Source: Sanghuangporus weigelae (Eukaryota; Basidiomycota; Agaricomycetes; Hymenochaetales; Hymenochaetaceae). From it: DNA of 64,000 bases. The stretch is taken from NCBI GenBank assembly GCA_033182465.1, contig CP137318.1, positions 1,426,001 to 1,490,000 of the forward strand, read 5' to 3'. Position 1 is the first letter of the stretch. Each line of letters starts with the position of its first letter. A program made the translations under genes and the position numbers. Positions 33,011 through 45,400 of this stretch are shown piece after piece. The notes under the pieces were generated by a model. It saw nothing but the letters and a program-made list of their open reading frames with translations. It searched no databases and had not been told where the DNA came from.

Positions 33011-33119
33011 CGATCACGGTGGGACTCGAACCCACAGCCTTTGGCTAACATGAAATCACCACAGATAAAGGGTAACTCAAAACCGGAAACCAACGCGATA
33101 ACCATTTCGCCACGCGACC
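33011..33119 (-). tRNA. tRNA-Arg (anticodon CCG) with a 36-nt intron
   Basis: Read on the minus strand, a seven-base acceptor stem GGTCGCG pairs with CGTGATC through two wobbles. The D stem is GCGA/TCGC. The anticodon stem TTGGT/GCCAA encloses TTCCGGA after intron removal, giving anticodon CCG. The T arm is GTGGG TTCGAGT CCCAC, and the discriminator is G at 33011. The intron occupies 33047-33082, directly after position 37, where nuclear tRNA introns sit. Mature length is 73 nt. A T6 run follows immediately. Confidence 0.9.
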
Positions 33120-33236
33120 ATCACAAGGCGGTGCGAAAGCACAATTCATAGACAATACTGACGAACAAATCACGTGCTTTGTTCGAGTTCTGCCTCCTTG
33201 CTTTCCTGTTTTTACTTACATCCGTTCGACCGAAAC

Positions 33237-34037
33237 ATGTCTACAAGGCGAAGGATTGGTGTCAGTACTGCCACTACGGAAGCTGCTCGAAGACAGCTGA
33301 TGCAGCCTGTCCCGTGTTGGGAGAAGGTGTGCTCATTCCCTTGGATTGTCCTGAATAGCGCATAAACTTGAATTAGGTCTGGGCAGCACCACCAGATGCA
33401 CCCGCGGGGTCGACGCTGAGAGTGTACAGATGGGTGAAGACAGATAAAAAGCAAGTGAGTGTGGAAATAGCAATTCTGCTGTAGACTTGAGGCTTCTGAC
33501 GCGGTACCCAAGAATTTTAGTGATGACGAGGAGGAACCCGATTTGCCGCTTGCGCCTTTGCCTGAACTGGATACAGAGGCGAATGAAGGCGACGATGACA
33601 TGGAGCAAGATGATCAGGCCACCTCCGCTGCACCCGATTCAGCTTCACGAGCCGTCTCAGAACCTGCTGCTCCTCCACCTGAGCAGGAGGAGTCAATACC
33701 CGCTCCTCCCAAGCGACATCCTCTTTCCATGTCTCTTGTACCCGGCTCTCCAACACCGACGCCCGAGGCAGATGAATCAACCATGAACGCAGAGCTTGAT
33801 CCAGCCGTAAACGGTGGCGAAGAGCTTGACGACGTACCGGGAACGTCACTGCAGGTACCACCGGAGCTGAGCAGTGAGATGAACGCAGACCTTGACATGA
33901 CTCAACTCGGGCCAGACGGCGAGCCATTCGAAAATTCAGGAAATATAGCACAACTACAAACCACCGATTCCCTCTTGGGAGGGGAAGCGATGGATGAGAC
34001 TTCAGATCCCTTCGGCCCAGCTCAAATGCCTGAATGA
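33237..34037 (+). CDS. BCL7-like protein (putative SWI/SNF-associated subunit)
   Basis: The first two exons encode MSTRRRIGVSTATTEAARRQ, then CWEKVWAAPPDAPAGSTLRV and YRWVKTDKK. The WEK-x-W-x(n)-LRVYRWVK pattern is the core of the BCL7 N-terminal domain (WEKKW...LRIYKWVP in animals). Metazoan BCL7 proteins are subunits of BAF chromatin remodellers, so a similar nuclear role is inferred. The rest of the about 220 residues is an acidic, Pro/Glu-rich disordered tail ending DETSDPFGPAQMPE. There are three exons. The introns run from 33327 to about 33377 and from about 33456 to 33491; the last acceptor is my choice to keep frame. No other domain is present. Confidence 0.78.
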
Positions 34038-34258
34038 TCAGACTGCTATTCTGTAACCTACGTGTAGTTATTTATGCTGTCTATTTATTTCCATGTCCAA
34101 TGGTACAATGCCTTACGCGTTGTGTGACGAGGAGAATTCATACGCGTGTTTGCTCCTGAATGTATATTGGACATGTTCTGAACGGCCCAGAGTGAAGTAT
34201 GATGCATGATGTACTATGAACTTCGGGAAATGGACTCGCATATAGTGGTCTGAGGTAG

Positions 34259-35116
34259 TTATACACTTTCTTCTTCGTCATCAAACCAGCGTTCCTCATC
34301 AAACCTGTCGTTGTCCGAATCCCATTGATCGCCCCAGTCGACGGAACTATAAATGTTTGTCTGGAACCCCACGCGACATTCAGTTCGTACGCTTATTATC
34401 CTAAGAACAACTTACATCGAGCAACCCATATATGAAATGTTCACGTATCAATCGTTCGAAGTTTGCCTTGGCTTCCTCAGGCGAATCGTCACGAGCCGCA
34501 GTATGGACGGCATCTTCTGAGTCCTCGCTATCCTCTTCTTCAGGGATGAACTCCTCAACTATCTGTCTTCTAGATGCTCGTATTCTCTCACCCTCCCTTT
34601 CTTCTGCATAGTCACCTGAACAGGAAATCATAAGATATGTCGTAGTGTTGCGACAATTGATTCCATACCTAAGAGTGACCCCAAATTTCCAACGTGTTGT
34701 TTCTCTCCATCAAGGAACCGTGTCTCCGCCCACGTCCTCTCATCCCGTTTCTCTCGTTCAGCTATTTTGCGCCAGTCTTGCGGTCCCTTCCAGAGATCTG
34801 ACCATTTATTGCGGGCATTTTCGAATTCAAGCTCGAGTGGTTGAGAATCCACGTATTTCAAGCGTCTATTTCGTATGGTCGGGATGCTGGTACGCTGTTT
34901 GGGCGTTGTAATGGAACCAAAGGAGGACAGTAAATGAGGAGGGAGGCGCTTGAGATGCTGGTTCTGCTGAAGAAAGGCTATTGGATCTATTGAAGGAAGT
35001 GGGCAGTGGTTATCCCCTAAGCGCAAGTACTCTAGAATCGGTCTGTCATCGAAGTGCAGGAGTGATTCTGAAATGTAAGAACTGTATGCCGATGGCAGAA
35101 CATGTTCTTCGTTCAT
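34259..35116 (-). CDS. CCDC97-family protein
   Basis: Three exons give a protein of roughly 250 residues. The N-terminal part has NEEHVLPSAYSSYI, LEYLRLGDNHCPLPSIDPI and NRRLKYVDSQPLELEF. The C-terminal part is acidic and carries FERLIREHFIYGLLD, then a segment ending SVDWGDQWDSDNDRFDEERW and FDDEEESV. The pattern of RFLxGxD, YxxVD and a final acidic E-R-W/Y-F-D-D-E-E box is the signature of the CCD97-like C-terminal domain. The animal protein CCDC97 has been found with SF3B splicing factors, so a nuclear splicing-related role is inferred. ATG 35116 is preferred; an in-frame ATG at 35158 would add 14 hydrophobic residues. Introns lie near 34350-34414 and 34630-34667. Confidence 0.75.
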
Positions 35117-35266
35117 GACGGTAAAGAGAAAGCTGGTAATTGTGTGCAAATGAATCATCCCGAGACACGCATATACTTAGTAAGGAATAAACCGGATGTA
35201 TTCTACTTCTATGCACACACATTAATCTGCCTTTAAATATCGAAATAATTATTGTCTGTGGCCCAA

Positions 35267-36207
35267 TCAGTAGTGCTCCGGCTCAGGAAAGACGGGAGAT
35301 GATGCATCATTTGATGTAGAGTGCTTGGAAGCCTGGGCCTGATAGATCTGTTCTGGCGTTACAGGAAACGATGCTTGGCTCTCGGTGGCAAAACCGGCGC
35401 GATGACCTATGGAAGTCGCATGAATCGATGTAGATGAAGCCGAAGCCGACGACACCCTTTGAGAGCTTCCACTTGCAGCTCTAGAGCTTGCAGGTCGCGT
35501 GGCGTCGCCTTTCCCAGCCAGAGAGAAACCGTGTGCCGTCAGATAACCCATGGCCATACGAGCAGCATTCTGAATCGATGATGGAGACTGAGGCTCCACG
35601 TCACCCTCTTGACCGGATGCAGGTTGAGACTTGGAGGCGCCCGTGATTATGTCAAAGATCGTTTGTACTCGGGATTGGAAGAATTCCAGGAAGTTTTCCC
35701 GTGCAAGTTCGATCTGTTGATCAATGTGTGACTCATTTCGGATGAGGAACGGAGCCAGCCAGGTGTCGTACACGTAAGTCGACCCCTGGACAATACACTG
35801 TGAGGAAGTGGATATGCATACACACTGAGGAACAAACCTGCAGCTGAGGAAGCGAAATGAATAGCAACAAGAGCAATTTCAACTCCCAATAGAACGGGAA
35901 CCTGGTAGTATCTTGAATCAGCTTCAAGGCTCGAGTGATGCGTCGAAGACAGCTTTTGGCTCACCAGCTAACGAGAGCTTCGACAGAATATTCGAAAGCC
36001 ATGAGGGCTCCGATAACAATCCAGTATTTATACAGACGGTCAACATCTGGTTCAGAAAAGGGCCGACGTCGTAATGCCTGGAAGGAGCGGAACAGAGGAA
36101 GCGCGAAAACGAACCACGAGCTACAGCGATACGGGTCAGCCGTCTGCACTTTCCATTAACTATTTTACTTGCCAGATTAGTCTCGAGAAGAAATGAACGG
36201 TCATCAT
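35267..36207 (-). CDS. REEP/Yop1-like (TB2/DP1/HVA22) ER membrane-shaping protein
   Basis: The TB2/DP1/HVA22 domain occupies the first half: FSRLICSWFVFALPLFRSF, KYWIVIGALMAFEYSVEALV, PFYWELKLLLLLFISLPQLQ and GSTYVYDTWLAPFLIRNE. These are two hairpin membrane segments followed by the conserved YxxYLxPFL region. REEP5/Yop1 proteins of this fold bend ER tubules. The C-terminal half is a Ser/Ala-rich tail (ASGSSQRVSSASASS) longer than in Yop1, more like REEP1-4. There are five exons. The first intron (36121-36172) seems to have a GC donor in the strong context CTG/GCAAGT. A GT donor three bases on would break the LICSWF frame. The downstream joins SW/FPFYW and LQ/GSTYV are GT-AG. The start is ATG 36207, with a second Met immediately after. 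Confidence 0.88.
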
Positions 36208-36400
36208 TGTCTGTAAAGAAAGAAGAAAGCAAAGTGTCTGGTAGTGGTGGTACGACGTGGCGTACAGCAGCGACTTGAGGCACGTGCCCGGATCTTTACC
36301 AAAACCCGGATTTATAGATAACAAAGTCATTCTAAACGTCTATTCTTTCATAAAATACATCTTTGTGTCTACAGTAGTTAATGGCCCACGTTTGTTGCCA

Positions 36401-39400
36401 TTATACATAGCCTTTCGCTTTTGCAGCAAGGCGAATATCGTCCCAAGCGATAGAGGACTGCGTACACATTCCCCTGAAGATCCCATCCTCCCGCTGGTAC
36501 AGATTGCTGGGTGTATCGAACTCGGCAATCCTTCCTGCATCGAGAACACAGATGCGATCATAAGAGATAATCGTTCGAAGTCGGTCTAGATGACAGAGTC
36601 AATAATAGTTGAGACTGAAGATACTAATTTGACTCACGAGCAATGCAGAGTATTGTTCGATCCTTGAATTCCCGTGCAATCGTATCTTGAATATTCCTGT
36701 CGGTTTCATAATCGACGGACGCGGTTGCTTCGTCAAGCACGAGAATTTTCGAATCCTTGACAAGTGCACGAGCAAGCGAGACAAGCGATCTCTGGATAGA
36801 ACACGTCAACGACCATAAGTGCGCTAGATTTTTATCCCCGCTGACCTGACCAACAGACAAATTACCACCTTCGTCCTCAACGGGACTATCAAGCGTCAGT
36901 CTCTTGATCGGCGTCTGCGCCCCGCTTCCACCCTCATCTTCCGTGGAATATTCCAAGGAGCCTGGTTTCGTATCTTCTACCAGATATGATCGCTTCAAAG
37001 CATCCCACAATCTAGCATCGTCATGAAGTCCAAAGGGATCAAGGTTGCTACGAAGAGTACCGGAAACTATTTGCCCTAGTCAGTAACTGGACCGCATGTA
37101 TAAGCCGCTTCGACTCACACAAGAGCTAATGAACGGGTGCGATATTAGTCCGCAGAAGAATGGAAATTAATTGGAAAACTCTCACCGGATCCTGTGGTAT
37201 TATAGCAATGTTGCTCCGCAGATCTCTTAAACCCAGCTTAGATATATCAACACCATCAATGAGGATAGATCCCCCGAATAACTCGACGAGCCGATAGAGT
37301 GCGACCATTATAGAAGACTTGCCGGCACCGGTCCTACCGACTATACCGATCTTTTCACCTCCTTTGATGGACATAGAAATGCCTTTCAATACAGGAGGAA
37401 GCTCTGGTCGATATTTGAGCACGATGTCTCGAAACTCGACTTCTCCTTCGGATGGCCATTCTGGAGGCGGCCTAAAGTCGTCGACTTCATGCGGAGACTC
37501 CTGTTCAACGCTAGTCGCATAATGAACTATGCGCTCCACCCCATTCATATCATTCTCGACCTCTGCGCTTTGTCGGACCATCCATGCGAACGACTGCGCA
37601 TTTCAAGCAATGTAGCTCAAGAGTAGATCATGAACAAGAAATAGCTCACCTGTTGAACAAGAACAATATAGGATAAAGCAACACCAGTTTGAGCTGGGGA
37701 TATTGTAAAGCGCGTTGCAACTGTCAAGATCGCCACGATAAAGGTAAGTAAACCTCCCAAGCAATTCAAGCGTAGCGCAAGCCAGTGCTGGTTGACAACA
37801 GTTAACCAGTACGCTCTTTAAATCGAGAATCAGCAGCAATCAAAAAATGCAACTAAAGAAGAAACATACCGATTCTCAATGTCAATTCGGCACTCGTTCT
37901 CCGCTAAGAATCTTCCTGTCTCGCCGTATGCACGGATTGTTGCAAGACCTGAAAGCGATTCGGAGAAATGAGAGTAGACTGATGATCGTAGAAGAGAATC
38001 CAATCTCTGAATGGTCCAAGGTTAAAAGACAGTGTATCCAGAAATGTACGATTGACTCACCTTCAGTTCCCGAGCGCTGGACCGATAAAACAGAGCCATG
38101 AAATAGTACATCACGATGACAAAGGCCATGGCGATGAGGAACCAGGGTACAACGATCTGCAAAACGGCAGGTGAAAACATAACTACTTATTACTGGCAAA
38201 AACTCTGTACTTACGCTGATTAAAACAATGGCGCCGATCATCTGCGAGAATGTGTTTGCAAACATTCTCATTTCTTCGCTCAGGACGTTATCGATAGTAT
38301 CAATATCTTTCGAAAAGCGGTTCATGATCCTCCCCAATGGCTGACAAAATCATCAATTTACCAAATCTGCTTCGTCAAATGAGAACTTACTGTCGTTTCG
38401 AAGAATGTCATAGGGGCATGCATGACCCTTTCGATGGCCCGGAGACTGGATTATTGTAAGCAACTTGATTGGCTTGGGAAGCATACGAAGACTTACTGCA
38501 ATGTCTTCGAAGCAAAATAGCTTAAGAAAGCGAACATAGCACCACTTCCGAAGAACCAGAATGCTTGTGATAAGCCGAGTCCTGCATATATTCCCATCTG
38601 AAAGTGGAAATGCTTTAAGATTAGTGAGTTCGGCCAGGGGTTTTCAAAAGCACCTACGTATGCACCTTGAGGGATATTAAACGTGCTATCATAAACGTAA
38701 ATTTAGGGGAAATGAACTCAAAATGTAAAAATTTACTCACTTTGCTTGCCAATAAACAAGCCAATATGAGGACATGATGGAAGATGCTTGAACCATTACA
38801 AGGCCAAATAGAAGAAGCGGAAGAACAAGTCGGCCTCGTCCAGCTCGGAAATATGCCGCATAGACAGCACCGCTGACGGCGCCAGTAACGCGCTCCTCTG
38901 CCTGCATTAGTGATGCGCCAGCCGCTTCTGTTCTTCGCTTCTTATCCCCGTCTTGCTCTGGATCAAACTCCTCATCGAGTTTGTCACCGGAGTCCTCATT
39001 TTCATCATTGCCGAATTCCTGAACGAATTTTGAGAATGCGCCATTACTCGACATCAGTTCTGAGTATCGACCGCGTTCGACAATGCGCCCGTCCAACATA
39101 ACGTATATGTAATCGACATATGGAAGGAAATGCAAGGCGTGCGTAATCAAAATCCGAGTCTTTCCGTCCTGACCGTTCTGCAGTACTCGCTGGAAGACTG
39201 CCTTTCCAACATGAGCATCCAAAGCCGAAAGCGGATCGTCAAATATCTGAATATCCGTATTGCAGTAAATCGCACGACAAATATTCACTCTCTGCTTTTG
39301 GCCACCGGACAAAGAAATGCCTTGAAGGAAATGTCAGTCGTGCATTGACTCGAAAAGGCAATGACTTACCTTTTTCGCCAACTTCCGTCTGATCATAGTG

Positions 39401-41777
39401 AGGAAGAAGTTCGAGATCACGCTCAAGACACGAGTCTCGTACAGCTCGCCAGTAACGCTCTTCATCAAAAGGTCGTCCAAAACATATGTTCTCGCGTATA
39501 GATGCATTCTGAATCCAAGCAGTCTGAGGACAGTACGCTACTGAACCACCAAATTGGACGGAGCCAGAGGTGCGCCTCATCTCTCCTATTAACCCCTGCA
39601 ACAAGCTACTCTTTCCTGAGCCGACGGGACCTAGTATCATCCATTAACGGATACAGCAACAAGGAATAGACACCATAGAGATTGACCTACCTACAATGGC
39701 GACCAAGGAACCACGAGGAATCTCGAGGTCGATGTCTCTAACGGTAAACACCTTGTCTCTATTTTCAGTCTTCTCCTCGTCCAAAACGATAGCCTTTTGT
39801 TCCTTCTTTCCTTTCCTTTTCTTCTTGGGATCTTCCGTTTCTGGAGGTGGGCTATCCCAAGTGAACGATGCCGAATTCACTCTCACCGCAACGTCCAGTT
39901 CTGGATCCGACTTGAAATGCTCTTCTAAGAGCTCAGCGACAAAAACGTCGTGGAGTCTGCCTGTAGCGTTTGCAGCATCAGTAACTGCGCTAACAGCCAC
40001 AGCTATTTGATAAGATATCTTTCAGTGCCAGGCACGAACCAGATTTGATAGGACTTACGGAAGAACATTAGGGGAAGCCGTAGTAGCTGGAAAAGCGTGA
40101 GAGAAGAAAAGATGACCGCCGGATCCAACGAGTGACCAGACAACGAATAAGCAACAAATGAGAGCACCGAAGCGAAAACGGGAAGTGTGAATGCTACGGC
40201 GTTGTTTGCAGAGCGCAGAATGAGGAGTGACCTGATATAGCTGTAAGAGTGTTAACCTCCGGAAAAGACGCGATAGAAGAGCAAAGCGTACTAAATTTCG
40301 TGATGCCTATACTCAGCGATTCGCTTCAGGAAGGGAACCTCCCATGCGAAGAACTTGATGACTTTGATTCCACCGAGTAATTCTTGAAGGAGCTTCGCTC
40401 GCTTGTCTAGACTATTGTCAGCAAGTCATTCAGAAAACGCATATAAACACCATACCCGTCCATACCATGCTCTTCTTACGCAGTTTGAAAAGAAGTCTCA
40501 TCGCTTTGGTCAACAGTGGGGTAAGAAGAACGAAGAATGCATAGCCGGCCAATGCACTAGGTCCGAGGTTGACTAACAGGAGAGCCAGACACAATAACAT
40601 CTGGATAGGAGCAGACCACATGAAATGGAAGAATTGACATGCAAAATCGATACGCGACACGTCGGTAGAGATATGATTGACCAGCTTCCCATTTGTCAAC
40701 GTAGAACGCGCACGCGTGCTGAGGTGAAGCGACCGATTGTAAATGGCTGTTATGAGTCCTCCGCGAAGAAGCACGCCGGTAGTCCCAGCGCGATACATAA
40801 AATGGCTCGTGCAGAAGAATGACAAAGCCTGAAGGAAGAGAAGTCCAATTGCCAATCCGATCCCTCTACCTATCGGAGGATTGTCATTCGGGTCTCCACC
40901 ATGTCGCGAAGAATAAGCTTCTTTAGCAAAATTAATAATAGCCTGTAGATCACATTAGTGAGATTCAGAACAGGATCTTTATTCGGACTTGCCTTGACGA
41001 GTAGAGGTGAACACATCTGGGAGCTGTCTGCAATAACCTTGAGAATCCCAGCGAACCAGAACCGAAAAGCCACAGCGTCATTAAGAGCCATAACCAGGCT
41101 GGCTCTTCTCTTGCCGTCCTCTTCCCTCCATTTCTTTTCCCTCTCCTTCCGGTTACCTTTGCACGACCACCATAATCTCTTTATGAAGCCAGGGGTGATT
41201 TCTCCGTTCTGTAATCGCTCATTATACGCGTTTGCTTTATCCAACCTTCTTTGAAACGACCTCGTTATTTGGTCGGCAATAACCTTGGCGTTCCTCGAAT
41301 CCTGGAGTTTATAAAGATCGTTCGCTTCTAGCGGTCTACTATAGCCTAAGCGAAGGAGATCCGTGATCCAGTCGAAAAAGAGCAGACTAAAAATTGACCT
41401 GCATGGAACGCTGAACGAGAGTTCCAGAATGATATATGACCAACTTACGCAGAAGCCTCTGGTAGAACAGGAGCGGTCTCTATCGTATGCTTTGATGGAG
41501 GCGCGCTCGTGGGGCAAAACGGGACTCGCAGATACCTATTCTTGATTCAGGCGAAGCGAATTAAATTGTATCATCCAAGCACTCACCACGGGGCAGGGTC
41601 ATAAGATAGAAGCTGAGATCGTGTAGGCTTTTGGTCGTCATTATCACCCAGAGTTGATTTTGTAGGTTCACGAACGAGCTCAGGCGTGTCGATTACATCA
41701 GACGAAGATCGCCCGTCGGACCGCTTCTTCTCGTCGATGACCTTATCGCCAGGACCAATCTCATCGACAGCAACCAT
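36401..41777 (-). CDS. ABCC-family (MRP/YOR1-like) multidrug ABC transporter
   Basis: This is a full-length exporter with layout TMD1-NBD1-TMD2-NBD2 and no TMD0, as in yeast Yor1. NBD1 has Walker [10 protein letters not shown] (about 39600-39627), signature LSGGQKQR (about 39285-39310) and Walker [13 protein letters not shown]. The Asp-Asp there is the usual degenerate ABCC form. NBD2 has Walker [10 protein letters not shown] (about 37307-37333), signature LSVGQ completed across an intron near 36793-36848, Walker [13 protein letters not shown] and the H-loop HRLRT formed by splicing. A basic insert ([11 protein letters not shown], about 39805-39840) precedes NBD1. The acidic N-terminus ([19 protein letters not shown]) and about 17 exons bring the product near 1420 residues. 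The stop at 36401 follows KAKGYV. The gene looks intact and diverges from the Zn2Cys6 regulator. Confidence 0.94.
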
Positions 41778-42433
41778 CGACCGGGAATGGGCACTGAGAA
41801 CGACGGAGACGCTTTCAAGCGGTCAAAGAGAGAAATGAACGAGAGGATGATGAGGAAATATTCTGCTGAATAATACTGTACACACAGAGAACGGACGGTC
41901 GCACGCACGATAAACATTAATATTGGATGAGAGGCCGCATGGCCGGACAGGATTAGAACAGGTTCGGCCTGGACTTGTGACGGAGACGGCCAGCATGGTG
42001 CTGCGGGTATTTATGGCGTGCCGGTGGCCGACCGCCGAACCCTGTCGCCGAGGGCGCGGGCCAGTGGTGTCGGCTCGTCCGGAATATCTGGTTCCGCATA
42101 TGGGTTGCGTGATAAGTATGTAACTCTGGTCCTTCTGACTGTCCACCGGAGGACCAGCGATGTGAGGAATTGCTTCGTTGAATTCGCCCCGTAAACATTA
42201 TTCGCTGTACCATACGTTCTTCCAACGTACATAGCCTTAACTATCGGGCTCTAGACCGGCAGCGACGTCCCGCCGAATCACTGTAAGGTTTGTGTAGAAG
42301 CATCAGCTCTTCCTTGTCCTTGTACACTTTCGAGCGGCCTCTCTTACTCACCATCACAAGATTCAACTCAGCCCACCCCCTTCCCCGTCTTCTTTTTTCG
42401 TCCCCTCGTCTCTCGCCTCTTCCCACCATCGAT
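41778..42433. promoter_or_regulatory. Shared divergent promoter of the ABC transporter and the Zn2Cys6 regulator
   Basis: The 656-bp gap is GC-rich in its middle third (42020-42110) and lacks a gene. It contains CGG-AATATCTGGTT-CCG at 42080-42096, an inverted CGG pair with 11-base spacing. This is the geometry bound by Gal4-type zinc clusters. Other CGG/CCG triplets are close by. The pyrimidine-rich 42300-42430 is probably the 5' leader of the regulator. Whether the neighbouring protein binds here is unknown. Confidence 0.5.
42080..42096. promoter_or_regulatory. Candidate zinc-cluster operator CGG-N11-CCG
   Basis: The 17-base element has exact inverted CGG half-sites with 11-base spacing, midway between two divergent start codons. 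One such match in a GC-rich region can occur by chance. Confidence 0.35.
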
Positions 42434-45400
42434 ATGAGTTCAAACATTCCCGGCCCTGCCATGCACAACCCCGGAAATGGCGTCCAGGTCAAACGACAAG
42501 ACAGCCTGGCCGCTGATGATGCCTCCCAGACTCTCAAGCAAGAAAAGGAGGAACGAAAGCCCAAGCCACTCAACCGCGTCCCTCGTAAGCCTGTTTCGTC
42601 AGCTATCCATTTGCATATCATCTATTCATTGCAAAATTAGTTACTGACTAGCCTCTCTTTTCAGGTGCTTGCGTGCGTTTTCACTCCTTGATCCCGTAAC
42701 TCGTAATCGACTCTCTAATCAGTCCTGTTCCAGAATGCATGCAGGAAACAGAAAATGCGCTGCGAAGGTGCAGACAACCCCCCGTGTCGTCGCTGTCGGC
42801 ATGCTGGTCTGGAGTGTCTGTTCGAGAAGCCATCTAGAGAACCGACGCTGACAGGAGAAGCTGGCTTAGAGTGCGTCGTCTTTTTTGCTTGATCGCGCAT
42901 CCGCTTATAGACCCTTTCTGTCTTGCATTATAGGCGCATCAAGTCCATCGAAGCTTCTGTCTCCGATCTTCGCCAAACGCAGATAGCTATTCATCAGACA
43001 TTGGCTGACTTGGTTCAGCAATTGCGCTCGGGAAACTTGTCTACTATGCCGCAAAACAATTTCCCTCCTCCGTTTAGATCGTCTCCGGGTTCATATACGG
43101 GTGGGTCACCTTCTTTATCGACTCCAACACAGTCTCCTATGGCGGTTGATTCGGGCTATTCTACTCATCATAACGTCGCCCGTTCAGAGAGTTCCGCATC
43201 TAGCACTTACCAAACTCCGAACACACTTCCACCAATGATCAGTCCATCACAGTCCCGGCAAGCGCATCGTGCGACCGCCCCCCTACCGTATCGTAGTCCG
43301 TCCTCCGGTTCGGGGCTTGCACAACGACCTCCTAGTGACTTGCATCCCCCTCAATTGCCTCCTCCCAATGCGCCATATTCCAACGCACAGGGTGCCATAT
43401 ATCCTCCTGGGGCACAGGGCCCGACTCTTCCGCCGATTTCGACCTTCCAAGATATCAGCAGCCGTCAAACACCTCAGTCGAATGTTTCTTCTATGCGATA
43501 CCACTCTGGAGAAAGTTCGATGACATCGCCCCGTCAGCACGCGCTGAAACCATCGACTTCTCTTCATGTTTCTACAGGACAGCGCTCGCCGAAGCGCAAA
43601 GCTGCTGGTTCTTCAAACGTGACTAGTTCTAATAATAGCGACGTTGAAGACTATGACAACGGAGAACTCCCATCGAAAGGATTAGTTGCTCCATGGGAAG
43701 TGTTGCGTGGTTTAGCAGATGTCGCTGCAGAAAGAGCAGCACAGGCGAGTCCGCACCGCTATCTACATCAGTTCCGATTTCAAATTCATAATTTTTAGGA
43801 GAACGGGGAGAGCAGTGAACCAGGGAGTCGTCCGAGATCTCCTTCGCCAGACTCGAAGCGAGCGAAGCCTTTGAAGCGCCGTAAAACTGTCCATCGGCCT
43901 AGAGTTACTTTTACAGATGGTGAGCCATCGGTTCAAGCATTTGTAGATGCATATAGCTCATGCTTCATGTTGCATCAGTTGTCTCGAAGAAGCTCATTTC
44001 TGAACAAGAGGCACGGGAGCTTTTCAAGATGTATGGGCGGTTTCCCTTTAATGTCTGCTGGTTATGCTGATCTCTTAAACAGTTATTATGCGGGATGTTC
44101 CACGTTCTTACCTGTGTTCGACTTGCACTACGATACGTATGAATCGCTTCACGAGAGGTCACCCTTCGCCTTTGATGCTGTATGTATGGTGGCTGCTAAA
44201 GTTCGTGACGGAGGAGGTTTGGAAATTCGCTTATCTTCAACGAGTTAGTTCTAACGCGAAACAGGTCCTCCAAGCGAAACATACTTAAAGTGTTTGGAAG
44301 AATGTCAAACAATTTCATGTGCTACGCTTTTCGCACCTGTCACAAGACAAGAGGCTGTCCAAGCTATGAGTGAGTCTCGTAGGAGCAAACCTCGCAAGGT
44401 TGCTATCTGACGCGGACCGATGCTAGTTCTCGTTTCAGGATGGTCCGATAACGGATGGCTCAGTGGTGGACATGCCGTGCGAATGGCGGCCGAGTTGTGT
44501 AAGTTATCATCCATCTGGTTATTGTGGCGTCATTTGACTGTGTTCGTCTCTTTAGCAATGCATCAGGCTTGGCCAAGACTCAGAAAACGAATTGAAACAG
44601 GGAAGGCTACATCCTCACCTGACGATAGAAGACTTATTGTAGCCTCTCGTATATGGTTCTGCTTGTATCTTTTTGAACATCAGTAAGTGCGTTCAAATGT
44701 TTCTTGTCCTCGCTAACCATTAGAGTTAAGGATGTCTTATGGTACCGGACGACCGGCAATCCTGAAGGACGACGACAGCATTTGGGGCTCTCGCTTACTA
44801 TTGAAGCACCCTCTTGCGATTCAAGATGACATGCGCTTATGCTCGACTCTCGAGCTCATGGCTATTCGGGAGCGAATTCATAACAAATTATCGCCCGATC
44901 AACCTGTCAATGAGCAGACTTTTGAAGTTCTCCGTGAAGCTGACGCAGAATTCCGGAACTGGTTTAACACCTGGGATTCCGCCTTCTCTCAGAAATACGA
45001 GGATGCTGGTGAGTTACTTTGACGTATTCACTAAACTTATCTTTGCTGACGTTGATGCGCAAAATGCGGGAACAGCTTTCTATCGTCAGAGTCTACAAAT
45101 CCAGCAGCTCTTGGCCGAGCTATTCCATAATGCTTACGCTCTACGTGAGATCGAGGGTCCGGAGGATGTTGAGCACATCCACCCTTACCTCAAGCAGCTC
45201 GCACAGAAGTCGCTAGCTGTTGCGCAACAAGCTTTGATTATCACTGTTAGCTCCAATTCCTACAGAGAAGGTCTAAAATATGGTGAGATTGCAGTCTTTT
45301 ATTTGCGATACCTCTAATTGCCATTATCTAGCTGTTCACTATACTCACGCAACCGCTACTTTCACGGCTTCATTATTACTTCGACTCGCTAGATTATTGT

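Noticed and set aside
32920-33105. 61-codon open frame on the minus strand over 33 kb
   Set aside because: It is a chance reading through the tRNA gene and its flank.
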